In this document: positions 8,787 through 17,324 of the stretch, one piece after another | Position numbering within the stretch: position 1 is the stretch's first letter | Layout of the letters: each line of letters opens with the position of its first letter | Assembly: GCA_964551925.1 (NCBI GenBank) | Contig: CAZKFA010000024.1 | Coordinates: 1 to 29,616, forward strand | Reading direction: 5' to 3' | Source: CAZKFA01 sp964551925 | GTDB taxonomy: Bacteria; Cyanobacteriota; Vampirovibrionia; LMEP-6097 | DNA: 29,616 bases | Translations under genes and position numbers: made by a program | The notes under the pieces: generated by a model | Databases searched by the model: none | What the model was told of the DNA's origin: nothing | Seen by the model: the letters and a program-made list of their open reading frames with translations, nothing else

Positions 8787-9606
8787 AGCCGTACTTAGAA
8801 ATATAATTAATCGCTTGAGTCTTACAGAAAATAAAATCTACGATCTCTAAATTATTCACACAATTGTAAATGATCTTAAACGCCTGAGGTAATATCTGCA
8901 AACGAAAATCAACTAGCAGTGAATAAAGTGACTCGTCGCTGATATAAGATTCTAGTATCATGCGTCTCGTAGTGATATCCGCAGTTACAAGCTCATCAAT
9001 AATCTTAACTAATATTCGCGAAGTTAAACCATCAATACCACCAAGTATCACAGCACTAGTACCTAATAAGACTAAAGGCAATCTGGGAGTGTATCCCAAA
9101 CGTCTAAAATCAGGTAAATCAAGCACTGGTGAATGTGACCCAATAGCAATAGATTGTTTACGAATAATTTGCTTTGATTTCACTTCCATCAATTGATGAC
9201 TGGCTCCGCCTGTATCTAGAATCAAATAATGCTGGCTATTAACTGCATCAATAACCGCAAGAGCTGCATAAGTACACTCATCATCTTCACTAAATACTCT
9301 AACTTCAGAGAACCCACAAGCCTTCACTTGCTCTATAAAAAATCTTCCAGTCTCATCATTAGCTGACTGCCTAATCGCAGCCGTTGCAAAAACCAGCACT
9401 TCACTTGGCTTAATATTATGCTTGAGCAAAAAAGGTAAGATTTCATTACGCAAACTTGTTAGCGCAATATCAATTGACTCTGAAGCCAACTTCGAGCCCT
9501 GCAAACCCTTACCTAGAGAGCTTTGGAAGCGAAGATTAAAGCTGCCTTCGCGATATAATTTATAGCTCCCACTACCTATCTCTAGAATTGTATTAGGTTC
9601 TAACAT
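8770..9606 (-). CDS. Ppx/GppA-family phosphatase-like protein
   Basis: 278 residues from ATG 9606 (a GTG three bases upstream, 9609, is also possible; its GTGA overlaps the uvrA stop). Actin-like ATPase-fold motifs of exopolyphosphatase/pppGpp phosphatase are present in order: ILEIGSGSYKLY (phosphate 1), VLVFATAAIRQSANDETGRF, VRVFSEDDECTYAALAVI, YLILDTGGASHQLMEV (phosphate 2). Two positions are unusual: the first motif has Glu instead of the usual Asp (DIGSNS), and GEEEA is replaced by SEDDE. It is shorter than full-length Ppx and lacks a C-terminal HD domain. Co-transcribed after uvrA. Family fairly sure; activity not certain. Confidence 0.8.
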   Translation of the reverse strand: MLEPNTILEIGSGSYKLYREGSFNLRFQSSLGKGLQGSKLASESIDIALTSLRNEILPFLLKHNIKPSEVLVFATAAIRQSANDETGRFFIEQVKACGFSEVRVFSEDDECTYAALAVIDAVNSQHYLILDTGGASHQLMEVKSKQIIRKQSIAIGSHSPVLDLPDFRRLGYTPRLPLVLLGTSAVILGGIDGLTSRILVKIIDELVTADITTRRMILESYISDESLYSLLVDFRLQILPQAFKIIYNCVNNLEIVDFIFCKTQAINYISKYGFNHQQ

Positions 9607-12461
9607 CACAAATACCTAGCAGTATGCGAAAGCTTGCTTAAAGCCACTTCTTCAGGAGTCCCTGTCGCCACAATAGTGCCGCCACCATCACCACCCTCTG
9701 GACCCAAATCAATAATATAATCAGAATGTTTAATCACATCAAGATTATGCTCAATCACTACAACACTATTACCAGAATCAACAAGTCTATCTAAGACATC
9801 AAGTAAATGCTGCACATCATACCAATGCAACCCTGTTGTTGGCTCATCCAATAAATAAATTGTCTTACCAGTAGATTTCTTTGCTAACTCACTAGCCAGC
9901 TTCACCCGCTGAGCCTCGCCACCAGAGAGGGTTGTAGCTGCCTGTCCAAGCTTAATGTAATCAAGCCCGACATCATGAAGAGCCTGTAATTTACGAGTAA
10001 TACTAGGCATCGCATCAAAGAACTCTAACGCTTCTTCAATAGTCATCTCCAAAATATCAAAAATAGATTTGCCTTTGTATTTAACTTCAAGGGTCTCTTT
10101 GTTATATCTTCTACCTTTACAAATATCACATTTGATATACACAGACGGCAAAAAATTCATTTCGATCTCTACCAAACCCGCTCCACCACAAGCTTCACAG
10201 CGACCACCCTTAACATTAAAACTAAACCTGCCCTGTTGATAGCCTCGGGCTTTAGCCTCAAGAGTCGAAGCAAAAACTTTACGAATAGGATCAAAAACTC
10301 CAACATAAGTGGCAGGATTAGATCTAGGAGTTCGTCCAATTGGGCTCTGGTCTATAACAATAACCTTATCAAGATTCTCCACTCCATCAAGATCTTCTAA
10401 TTCATGTGGCAATGGACTCTTATAGCCCAAATGATGCATTAGAGCGGGTCTCAATAATTCATTGACAAGAGTACTCTTACCAGATCCACTTACACCAGTT
10501 ACAGCAACAAAATTACTTAATGGGATCTTCACATTCAAATTCTGTAAATTATTTTTTTTGGCACCTTTAAGAAATAAGTGTTTATCAGAAACTCGTCTTT
10601 TCTTTGGTACATTAATGGACTTACGTCCAGATAAATAATCCCCGGTAATTGATTCTGCAGAAGCCTTTATCGCTTCAAGATCACCACAAGCCACTACTTG
10701 ACCGCCATGGACTCCTGCTTTAGGTCCTATATCTACTATATACTCCGCTGCTGCAATAGTCTCTTCATCATGCTCAACCACAAGCACAGTATTACCAAGA
10801 TCACGCAGATGGGTAAGTGTTTGCAAAAGACGAGCATTATCTCTTTGATGTAGTCCAATAGAAGGCTCATCCAAGACATACAAGACTCCAGTCAAAGAAG
10901 ATCCTATCTGCGAAGCTAAACGAATACGCTGAAACTCACCACCAGAGAGAGTTCTAGCCGAGCGAGACAAAGTCAGATAATCCAATCCAACATCGCGCAA
11001 AAATTTCAAACGCGCTTTTACTTCAATCAAAATCTGCTTTGCAATTTCTTTTTGGTATTTGTTTAAAAACATCTCAAGCGTTATAAAAAATTCACTCGCT
11101 TGTTTAATTGACATCGAGCAAATATCAAAAATATTTTTGCCAGCAACGGTAACTGCTAAGTACACAGGCTTAAGTCTCGCTCCATTACAATCAGGGCAAG
11201 GATTCTCAAGCATATACTGTTCTATATCAGCCTTCCAAGCATCTGAGTTGGATTCTTCATAACGTCTCTTAAGTTGCGGGACTATACCTTCATAATAAAC
11301 CTTATAATCTCTATAACCCAATCCTTTATATTTCTTAGTATTAATTACTATTCTTTCTTCTGGGTAACCATTAAGCACTATAGTCTTGACATCATCTGCC
11401 AAATCTTTATATGCCAGATCCAGAGAGAATCCTAGGGCTTGCGATAAACCTTCAAGCACCGCATCGTAATAATTATTATTCGTTCTTGCCCAAGGCTGCA
11501 AAGCTCCCTCTCTTAACGATAGTGTTTGCACCGGCACAATCAGATCTTCAGAGAACTCCATCTCCATACCAATACCAGAGCAGGTTTCACAGGCACCATG
11601 AGGACTATTAAAACTAAAATGCTTAGGATCTAATTCCGGAATACTGCCATGCCCTAATGGGCAAGCTAACAATTCCGAAAACAGATGGTCTTTATTACTA
11701 TCAACCTCATTAACAATCACCACTCCTTCTCCTCGCTGTAGAGCAAGTGAAACACTATCAGCAATTCTAGATCGACTAGAGTCTTTGACAACAATACGAT
11801 CAATGACTAAATCAATAGTGTGTTTTTTATTTTTTTCTAAATTAATTTTCTCATCAAGTGTGTATACAACACCATCAACTCTGACACGCAAGAATCCCTC
11901 TGCCTTCAGAGCTGAGAACAAATTACTAAACTCGCCCTTCTTACTCTGCACTATTGGTGCTAAGACTAGAGCCTTAGTACCAGCATCAGTAGATAAGGAC
12001 ATCACTTGATCTATAATTTGATCAATGGCCTGCGCCTCAACCCTCGCCCCACAAGTACTACAATGAGGAGTACCTATACGCGCAAAAAGCAAACGTAAAT
12101 GATCATAGATCTCAGTAATAGTACCAACCGTCGAACGTGGATTATAAGTAGTAGATTTTTGATCAATAGATATCGCTGGACTCAAACCTTTGATCTCATC
12201 GACATCAGGCTTATCCAACTGCCCAAGAAATTGCCGAGCATAGGCTGAAAGGCTCTCTACATAACGTCTCTGTCCTTCTGCAAAAATCGTATCAAAAGCT
12301 AAAGAGCTCTTACCAGAACCACTCACTCCAGTAATAACAACTAATTTATTTTTTGGAATAGTAACATTAATATTCTTTAGATTATGCTGACGCGCGCCTC
12401 TAACTTCAATACAAGAATCTAATTGGATTTCAGGTTTAGTATCTTCTATGATTTTTTGCAT
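9606..12461 (-). CDS. uvrA: excinuclease ABC subunit A
   Basis: 951 residues, normal for UvrA, the damage-recognition ATPase of nucleotide excision repair. Visible: first Walker A GVSGSGKSS, the FAEGQRRYVESLSAYARQFL motif, ABC signature LSGGEFQRI with Walker B LYVLDEPSIGLHQRD, second Walker A GVSGSGKST, second signature LSGGEAQRVKLASEL with Walker B IYLLDEPTTGLH. Zinc-binding pairs are seen at CSTC, CPLGHG...CETC, CPDC and CEAC...CDIC. It starts 3 bases after the stop of the 331-aa gene and its TGA overlaps the start of the Ppx-like gene, forming a three-gene operon. Confidence 0.98.
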   Translation of the reverse strand: MQKIIEDTKPEIQLDSCIEVRGARQHNLKNINVTIPKNKLVVITGVSGSGKSSLAFDTIFAEGQRRYVESLSAYARQFLGQLDKPDVDEIKGLSPAISIDQKSTTYNPRSTVGTITEIYDHLRLLFARIGTPHCSTCGARVEAQAIDQIIDQVMSLSTDAGTKALVLAPIVQSKKGEFSNLFSALKAEGFLRVRVDGVVYTLDEKINLEKNKKHTIDLVIDRIVVKDSSRSRIADSVSLALQRGEGVVIVNEVDSNKDHLFSELLACPLGHGSIPELDPKHFSFNSPHGACETCSGIGMEMEFSEDLIVPVQTLSLREGALQPWARTNNNYYDAVLEGLSQALGFSLDLAYKDLADDVKTIVLNGYPEERIVINTKKYKGLGYRDYKVYYEGIVPQLKRRYEESNSDAWKADIEQYMLENPCPDCNGARLKPVYLAVTVAGKNIFDICSMSIKQASEFFITLEMFLNKYQKEIAKQILIEVKARLKFLRDVGLDYLTLSRSARTLSGGEFQRIRLASQIGSSLTGVLYVLDEPSIGLHQRDNARLLQTLTHLRDLGNTVLVVEHDEETIAAAEYIVDIGPKAGVHGGQVVACGDLEAIKASAESITGDYLSGRKSINVPKKRRVSDKHLFLKGAKKNNLQNLNVKIPLSNFVAVTGVSGSGKSTLVNELLRPALMHHLGYKSPLPHELEDLDGVENLDKVIVIDQSPIGRTPRSNPATYVGVFDPIRKVFASTLEAKARGYQQGRFSFNVKGGRCEACGGAGLVEIEMNFLPSVYIKCDICKGRRYNKETLEVKYKGKSIFDILEMTIEEALEFFDAMPSITRKLQALHDVGLDYIKLGQAATTLSGGEAQRVKLASELAKKSTGKTIYLLDEPTTGLHWYDVQHLLDVLDRLVDSGNSVVVIEHNLDVIKHSDYIIDLGPEGGDGGGTIVATGTPEEVALSKLSHTARYL

Positions 12462-12464
12462 TTA

Positions 12465-13460
12465 TTAAGTTGCAAGTAATTTCAGCTTTTCTCCACTTGC
12501 TTGCAAATTTGCTGCAAAACTCATCTCGCCACGATCTTCAGATTGTCTTTGTAGATCCTTACCAATACAATCTGCAATAAAACATAAATATCGCAAAGGT
12601 GGCTCTAGCTGAGGTGAGAATTTAGACAACAAATCAAAAGCCGTACCAATAATATAACTTATCCCTGAAGAAATATATAATTTTCTTTTGGCGAGCCATT
12701 GATAAGGCATTACTTGCTCAATATCAAGTAAACCTCCACCAAAATCTCTCACACAAGCTCCCAGCTTCTCACTACCTGTTACTTTCCACAAGATAGTTCC
12801 AGCAATAGACAATATCGTTCCAACAAAGCCGGACATTGCATTATCTTTTTTACTCAAGTTGGCGATAGGATTTCTAAAATTACCCATAGCCTTAAGGAAA
12901 CCAGCTTTCACGTACTCCAAGTGCTCAGTAAAACTAGCAAATTTATGCTTCTTATTGAGATTATTAATAACATTAGCCATCTGCGAGAAGCCAACCGAGG
13001 GGCCGCGAGATAAATACTTCTTGCGATGCGGCACAAACAAACCAACGTATAAATCATTGAGATAACCCATCATTGATAATAGATTCCTATCCTTAAAACG
13101 GTTCACCGTATTGATTACAGAGTTTGCTGTAAGAAAAATATTAGTCCCCAAATTTGCTAGTTTAGCTGCAGAGGGCTTAAGTCCTTTCATAAAGGGCAAA
13201 ACCTCTGAGACAAATGCTAGTCCATTACAAATACAAGAAAAAATATTAGTCCCAAAAGAAACATACTCAGTCGCTGTCCTTTGCTTAGCAGTATTCGTCT
13301 TGACTTGAGCTAAATCACGATTCTGAGAATTACCTGTTTCTAATATTGGTATCTCGAATTCACCAACAGCACGAGTAGGTTGGTGCATCTTTGGACGCGC
13401 GTCCTCTGGTTGCGAAAAATCAAAAATATTTGGTGCTATGGTACTTGCAACCAGGGTCAA
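12465..13460 (-). CDS. unrecognised helical protein upstream of uvrA
   Basis: 331 residues from TTG 13460. I do not recognise the family. The first 60 residues are polar and look disordered. The rest is mainly helical with several moderately hydrophobic stretches (IFSCICNGLAFVSEVLPFM, GTILSIAGTILWKV, LYISSGISYIIGTAFDLL), which could be amphipathic or membrane-associated helices. No signal peptide. AGAGG lies just 3 bases before the TTG, so the start may instead be ATG 13388. A -10 box (TACAAT, 13503-13498) is present. It is the first gene of the operon with uvrA, but nothing in the sequence ties it to DNA repair. Confidence 0.65.
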   Translation of the reverse strand: MTLVASTIAPNIFDFSQPEDARPKMHQPTRAVGEFEIPILETGNSQNRDLAQVKTNTAKQRTATEYVSFGTNIFSCICNGLAFVSEVLPFMKGLKPSAAKLANLGTNIFLTANSVINTVNRFKDRNLLSMMGYLNDLYVGLFVPHRKKYLSRGPSVGFSQMANVINNLNKKHKFASFTEHLEYVKAGFLKAMGNFRNPIANLSKKDNAMSGFVGTILSIAGTILWKVTGSEKLGACVRDFGGGLLDIEQVMPYQWLAKRKLYISSGISYIIGTAFDLLSKFSPQLEPPLRYLCFIADCIGKDLQRQSEDRGEMSFAANLQASGEKLKLLAT

Positions 13461-13497
13461 AATCCTCTTTTTGGGCTTTACGAAATCATCCGTTTAA

Positions 13498-13533
13498 ATT
13501 GTAATACATTCTTGCCTGTTTTTGTGCTAAAAT
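13498..13533. promoter_or_regulatory. back-to-back divergent -10 boxes (331-aa gene / mtnB)
   Basis: Minus strand: TACAAT (13503-13498), about 37 bases before TTG 13460. Plus strand: an extended -10, TGcTAAAAT (13525-13533), ending 9 bases before ATG 13543. The two hexamers are 24 bases apart, so RNA polymerase can hardly sit on both at once. No clear -35 on either side. Confidence 0.55.
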
Positions 13534-13542
13534 TTGCCAAAT

Positions 13543-14184
13543 ATGGCGGTTAAATTAGACTTAAGCCAAATAATCAAAGAAGAAATCATTGAAGCTGGTG
13601 CCATTTTATCAGCTAAATCAATGTTACCAGCGACTAGCGGCAATTTATCTGGTCGCAACAAAGAAACAAATACTATTTTTATTAGCAGCTCTGGTAAGGA
13701 TAAAGGCAAGCTAACAACGGAAGATTTCCTTGAATTACCACTTAACGCGAATTTAGCAGAATTAGAATTCATTAAGCATAAACCATCAGCCGAAACCCTA
13801 CTACATACTCAGCTCTACAACTTCTCTAGCAATATCAACAGCGTGCTGCACGTTCATGCTAACAGCTCTGTGATTATTTCTAAATTATTTGCCGCCTCTC
13901 GAGAAATCAAACTAACTAATTATGAACTTCTCAAAGCACTAGATGGTGTCAGCACTCATAAGCACATAGAGACTATTCCGATTTTTGCTAACACTCAAAA
14001 CATCAAACTACTAGCTGCCGAAGTCGAGCAATACATGCAGCACAATCCCAATATCCATGCGTATTTAATAGAAGGACATGGCTTATACACTTGGGGACAA
14101 AATACCCAAACAGCTTTAAGGCATGTCGATGCTTTGGACACGCTGTTTACTTGTACAATAGAATTACTCAAATGCCAAAACTAA
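13543..14184 (+). CDS. mtnB: methylthioribulose-1-phosphate dehydratase
   Basis: 213 residues from ATG 13543 (a TTG at 13534 is also in frame). Class II aldolase fold enzyme that dehydrates methylthioribulose-1-phosphate to 2,3-diketo-5-methylthiopentyl-1-phosphate in methionine salvage. Motifs: ATSGNLSGR (substrate loop), KPSAETLLHTQLY, zinc ligands in VLHVHANSS, and EGHGLYTWG. No Shine-Dalgarno site; the extended -10 box ends 9 bases upstream, so the mRNA is probably leaderless. First of three overlapping genes with mtnD and mtnC; the overlap with mtnD is 13 bases. Confidence 0.93.
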   Translation: MAVKLDLSQIIKEEIIEAGAILSAKSMLPATSGNLSGRNKETNTIFISSSGKDKGKLTTEDFLELPLNANLAELEFIKHKPSAETLLHTQLYNFSSNINSVLHVHANSSVIISKLFAASREIKLTNYELLKALDGVSTHKHIETIPIFANTQNIKLLAAEVEQYMQHNPNIHAYLIEGHGLYTWGQNTQTALRHVDALDTLFTCTIELLKCQN

Positions 14185-14723
14185 AAATTTACTCTGACGA
14201 TAAAGTCGAATCACTCGTTGATTTCACTGATATTAAGACAGCTCTAGCTGCAATCAACATTGACATACAACAATGGAACTGTAAGCACGCAACTCTAGCA
14301 AAAGCCAGTCAGGAAGACATTCTTGAGGCTTACCAAGTAGAAGTCAAACAGATTATGGATCAGTATCGCTTCAAAGGTGTCGATGTGATTAACATGAATG
14401 CAGCAAACCACAACCCAGAAAAAATATCAGAGATGAGAAATAAATTTCTTGACGAACATATTCATACTGACGACGAAGTGAGATATTTTATTGATGGAGA
14501 AGGCTTGTTTTGCGTACACGCAGATTCCAAAGTTTACGCAATTCTTTGCTCCAAAGGTGACTTCATCAGCGTTCCAGCCAACACCAAGCATTGGTTTGAC
14601 ATGGGCAGCGCGCCTAATTTCAAATGTATCAGATTCTTTGGTGAAGCCACTGGCTGGATAGCAGACTACACCGGGGATTCTATTGCCAAACAATATCCAA
14701 CTATTGAAGAGTTTGTATGTTGA
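14172..14723 (+). CDS. mtnD: acireductone dioxygenase
   Basis: 183 residues from ATG 14172, standard for ARD. The open frame extends upstream to 14091, but that part only overlaps mtnB and is not family sequence. Cupin enzyme that oxidises the acireductone of methionine salvage to the keto acid of methionine (Fe form). The metal ligands are visible in DEHIHTDDEVRYFIDG (two His and Glu) and NTKHWFDMG (third His). The family motif IRFFGEATGWIADYTG near the C terminus is also present. The gene overlaps mtnB and mtnC, so the three are translationally coupled. Confidence 0.96.
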   Translation: MPKLKIYSDDKVESLVDFTDIKTALAAINIDIQQWNCKHATLAKASQEDILEAYQVEVKQIMDQYRFKGVDVINMNAANHNPEKISEMRNKFLDEHIHTDDEVRYFIDGEGLFCVHADSKVYAILCSKGDFISVPANTKHWFDMGSAPNFKCIRFFGEATGWIADYTGDSIAKQYPTIEEFVC

Positions 14724-15424
14724 ATCCAGAAATCAAAATTATTCTAACTGATATCGAAGGTACTACTTCAGCAATAGATTTCGTTCATCAAGTATTATTC
14801 CCATATTCGAAAATACAATTAGCAAGTTACTTACAGCGCAATATCAAGAACGAAGAAGTACAAGAAGTCATCAAAGCAACAACGAATAAAGAGACAATAG
14901 ATGCTGGGAGTATCCAAGAAGCAATCACAATTCTAGAGCAGTGGATAACTGAAGATCGTAAGATCAAACCACTCAAAGACTTACAGGGATTGATTTGGGA
15001 AGATGGTTATAAACAAGGAGCTTTTCAAGGGCATATTTATGATGATGCCTATGAAGTCCTAGAAAACTGGCACCAAAACTCTACTCCACTTTATATTTAT
15101 TCGTCTGGATCAGTGAAGGCGCAAAAATTACTTTTCGGACATACTAAGTTTGGTGATCTGAATTATTTATTTACTGGCAACTTCGACACCAGCATTGGTG
15201 GTAAAAAAGATCCGGAATCTTACACTAAAATTGCCGCTGAAATAAACATCAAAGCAAATAAGATATTATTCTTATCGGATAATATTTATGAGCTTGAAGC
15301 TGCTAAGCAAGCAGGTTTACTCTGCATACTAGTCGCTCGCGATACACCCCAAGACTCTTGTGATTTTGACCAAGTGCAGAATTTTTATCAAATACAAGAA
15401 TTATGCGAGCCTAGTTGCAATTGA
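14717..15424 (+). CDS. mtnC: enolase-phosphatase E1
   Basis: 235 residues. HAD-superfamily enzyme that enolises and dephosphorylates diketo-methylthiopentyl-phosphate, acting between MtnB and MtnD. Motifs: ILTDIEGTTSAIDFVHQVLF (nucleophile Asp region, HAD motif I), YIYSSGS (motif II), GGKKDPESY (motif III Lys) and ILFLSDNIYELEAA (motif IV). The start overlaps the mtnD stop by 7 bases. The 3' end overlaps the convergent MTH1187-type gene by 24 bases. Other salvage genes (mtnA, mtnK or mtnN) are not in this window. Confidence 0.95.
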   Translation: MLNPEIKIILTDIEGTTSAIDFVHQVLFPYSKIQLASYLQRNIKNEEVQEVIKATTNKETIDAGSIQEAITILEQWITEDRKIKPLKDLQGLIWEDGYKQGAFQGHIYDDAYEVLENWHQNSTPLYIYSSGSVKAQKLLFGHTKFGDLNYLFTGNFDTSIGGKKDPESYTKIAAEINIKANKILFLSDNIYELEAAKQAGLLCILVARDTPQDSCDFDQVQNFYQIQELCEPSCN

Positions 15425-15739
15425 ATCTCGTTTATCAGTTCTAGTACTCAAATGCAGATCAGTAGAAACTTTCTTCACTCCACGCTTATGCAAGAGTTCA
15501 TGACAAGCCCTAACCGCTTCAGCAACATCAGACCAAGGACCTTCGACATTAGTGCCGCAAGCATGCAAGTGTGGGTTCAAACCCTTACGCCGTAAGAGAT
15601 TCAAACAAGGCTTAAGAGCCTCAGCTGTAGACTGCTCTCCATGAGGATTAATAGCAATATTAGCTATAACATTAACTTTACTCAGCAGATCAGGATCAGT
15701 AGTCCGAGGACCAAAACAACTACGAATAAATGACAACAC
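15401..15739 (-). CDS. MTH1187-family thiamine-binding protein
   Basis: 112 residues from GTG 15739. The frame is open to 15781, but that part translates the riboswitch itself (GGAACCTGATTTGG). GTG 15739 has an excellent Shine-Dalgarno GGGAGG 6 bases upstream. The core VNVIANIAINPHGEQSTAEA, HACGTNVEGPWSDVAEAVRA and GVKKVSTDLHLSTRTDK is the MTH1187/YqgV (formerly DUF77) fold, ferredoxin-like and related to thiamine-binding YkoF. The TPP riboswitch directly upstream independently supports a role in thiamine handling. No transporter gene accompanies it here. The first 25 residues (LSFIRSCFGPRTT...) are longer than in typical members. Confidence 0.9.
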   Translation of the reverse strand: MLSFIRSCFGPRTTDPDLLSKVNVIANIAINPHGEQSTAEALKPCLNLLRRKGLNPHLHACGTNVEGPWSDVAEAVRACHELLHKRGVKKVSTDLHLSTRTDKRDSIATRLA

Positions 15740-15745
15740 GATTAA

Positions 15746-15885
15746 CCTCCCTTCGTTGGTATTAACCAAATCAGGTTCCAAGGGTTTAGTTATATTGACA
15801 TACCCTAAAATTGTTCAGAGCGGCGTTATGGACAATTTTAGGGTATGTCAAGCACATTCTCAGCCTTACGGCTCCCCTGTCTCGA
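15746..15885 (-). promoter_or_regulatory. TPP riboswitch (THI element)
   Basis: On the minus strand the element runs CAGGGGAGCC-gtaa-GGCTGAGA (15880-15858), then a large hairpin, then ACCCTTGGAACCTGA (15787-15773), then TTGG-TTAATA-CCAA (P5) and CGAAGGGAGG (15755-15746). CTGAGA and AACCTGA...AATACCA are the conserved binding-site strands of TPP riboswitches. The 3' strand of the aptamer contains the Shine-Dalgarno GGGAGG of the GTG at 15739, so ligand binding should hide it: translational control. A 20-bp perfect hairpin (arms 15795-15814 and 15832-15851) is inserted between the CTGAGA strand and helix P4. Confidence 0.95.
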
Positions 15886-15893
15886 CAGATACT

Positions 15894-15902
15894 ATTTTAA
15901 CA
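15894..15902 (-). promoter_or_regulatory. extended -10 box for the TPP riboswitch transcript
   Basis: Minus strand TGtTAAAAT (15902-15894) lies just upstream of the aptamer, giving a transcription start near 15886. No clear -35 is visible. Confidence 0.5.
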
Positions 15903-15947
15903 CAGGCTCTCAATATTCGATCCTTAAGAGTTCCAACAAACAAATAA

Positions 15948-17324
15948 TTATCTGCCTAAAATCTGCCTTAAAGCAGCTTCTAGACTAGAATAGGCGAACT
16001 TGTAATTATTCTTAAGTAAGGATTGAGGTCTAACATCAGCACTTGCTAGTAATAAGGCATCAGCCATCTCACCTAAGATTATCCTTGCTACAAAAGCTGG
16101 CAACGGGAACAAAGTTGGTCTAAACAAAACCTTGCCAAGAACCTTAGTAAATTCTTTATTGGTCACAGGCTCTGGACTTGTGAAGTTCACAGCACCCTCG
16201 ATAGCATCAGTACACAAAAGATGATAAAGCCCATAAACCACGTCATCAAGCGCAATCCAGCTCATCACCTGCTTACCATTACCAATAAGACCGCCTAAGC
16301 CTAATTGAAATGGCAATAGTAATTTTGACAAGGCTCCACCTTCGGCAGCCAAAATTACCCCGAAGCGTGGATGCACTACTCTAATACCAGAGTCCCTAGC
16401 AGGATTAGCAGCAGCTTCCCATTCTTTACAAGTATCAGCCAAGAAATCACCATTAGTGGTGTTACTTGTTTCATCAAGCAATTCACCAGGTCTATCACCA
16501 TAGAAACCAATTGCTGAAGCAGAAATAAAGACTTGTGGCTTATGTTGCAAGCCAGCTAGAGCTCCAGCTAATAGTTTTGTGGCATTAATTCTAGAGTCTC
16601 TAAGTTTTGCCTTCTGTGCAACTGTCCATCTTTTGTTAGCAATATTCTCTCCAGATAAATTAACCACAGCGTCGAAACCTTCTAATTGAGCCGGGTCTAA
16701 TTCTTGCTTACTAGGATCCCAAAGAATCGACTTAGGATCAGCTTGCTTAGATGATCTGACTAACTTATAGACATCATGCCCATGCTGCAACAAAAAAGCA
16801 CTAAGCTGTTTACCAACTAATCCACTAGCACCACTAATTAAAACTTTCATTCGTTTATCTCCCTTATTGATTTTAGCTGCTTGAATATCATTCTTAGTAA
16901 GTTCATGTCGATAACGAAATAACCTTGTAAACTTATCCCTAATAAAAGGATAGACTATACTATCAAAAGCAAATGGCAAGCTAAACTCAAGCCTATCGAC
17001 TAACAAGCAGCCTCCTTCTACATCAGCCATCGAATGATTATGCTGATACTTTGCAAAAGGTCCATTGATTTGTACATCAGTGAATTCTTGTCCTTTAATA
17101 AGATTAATATGTTCTAACTGAAATTTATTAATCAAAGGACCAAACTTAATCTCAAGACCAACTTGTTGTGGAATTGCCTTATAGAAAACTCCTTGAGTCT
17201 CAACAACAGTTACGGGCTCCCAATATGGAGTCAAACGCATTAAAGCACCAGGACTAGCATGCCACTCAAACAATTCAGAAGCAGAACAATTAACTTCGGA
17301 TTTAAATTCTAATTTCTTTGTCAT
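15948..17324 (-). CDS. SRPBCC domain fused to TIGR01777-family (SDR39U1/YfcH-type) epimerase
   Basis: 458 residues. Residues 1-150 form a START/SRPBCC ligand-binding-like domain (KSEVNCSASELFEWHASPGA..., GPFAKYQHNHSMADVEGG). From Met158 a second, full-length domain starts: MKVLISGASGLVGKQLSAFL (NADP-binding GxxGxxG), FDAVVNLSGENIANKRWT, SRINATKLLAGAL, FISASAIGFYGD, and the C-terminal DUF1731-like part ending DVRPQSLL. This matches the TIGR01777 epimerase family, for which such N-terminal fusions are known. The substrate is unknown. ATG overlaps the photolyase stop by 4 bases, so it is co-translated with phr. Confidence 0.88.
   Translation of the reverse strand: MTKKLEFKSEVNCSASELFEWHASPGALMRLTPYWEPVTVVETQGVFYKAIPQQVGLEIKFGPLINKFQLEHINLIKGQEFTDVQINGPFAKYQHNHSMADVEGGCLLVDRLEFSLPFAFDSIVYPFIRDKFTRLFRYRHELTKNDIQAAKINKGDKRMKVLISGASGLVGKQLSAFLLQHGHDVYKLVRSSKQADPKSILWDPSKQELDPAQLEGFDAVVNLSGENIANKRWTVAQKAKLRDSRINATKLLAGALAGLQHKPQVFISASAIGFYGDRPGELLDETSNTTNGDFLADTCKEWEAAANPARDSGIRVVHPRFGVILAAEGGALSKLLLPFQLGLGGLIGNGKQVMSWIALDDVVYGLYHLLCTDAIEGAVNFTSPEPVTNKEFTKVLGKVLFRPTLFPLPAFVARIILGEMADALLLASADVRPQSLLKNNYKFAYSSLEAALRQILGR

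Noticed and set aside
14091..14171. 27 extra codons before mtnD
   Set aside because: They only read through mtnB in another frame; family sequence begins at ATG 14172.
15740..15781. N-terminal extension of the thiamine-binding protein
   Set aside because: It translates the conserved strands of the TPP riboswitch; GTG 15739 has a strong ribosome site.
15795..15851. 20-bp inverted repeat as an intrinsic terminator or stand-alone MITE
   Set aside because: It sits inside the TPP aptamer in a place where an optional stem can occur and has no T run; an insertion origin is kept only as a question.
15756..15947. 63-codon plus-strand frame over the riboswitch
   Set aside because: Antisense to a structured RNA, no motif and no ribosome site.
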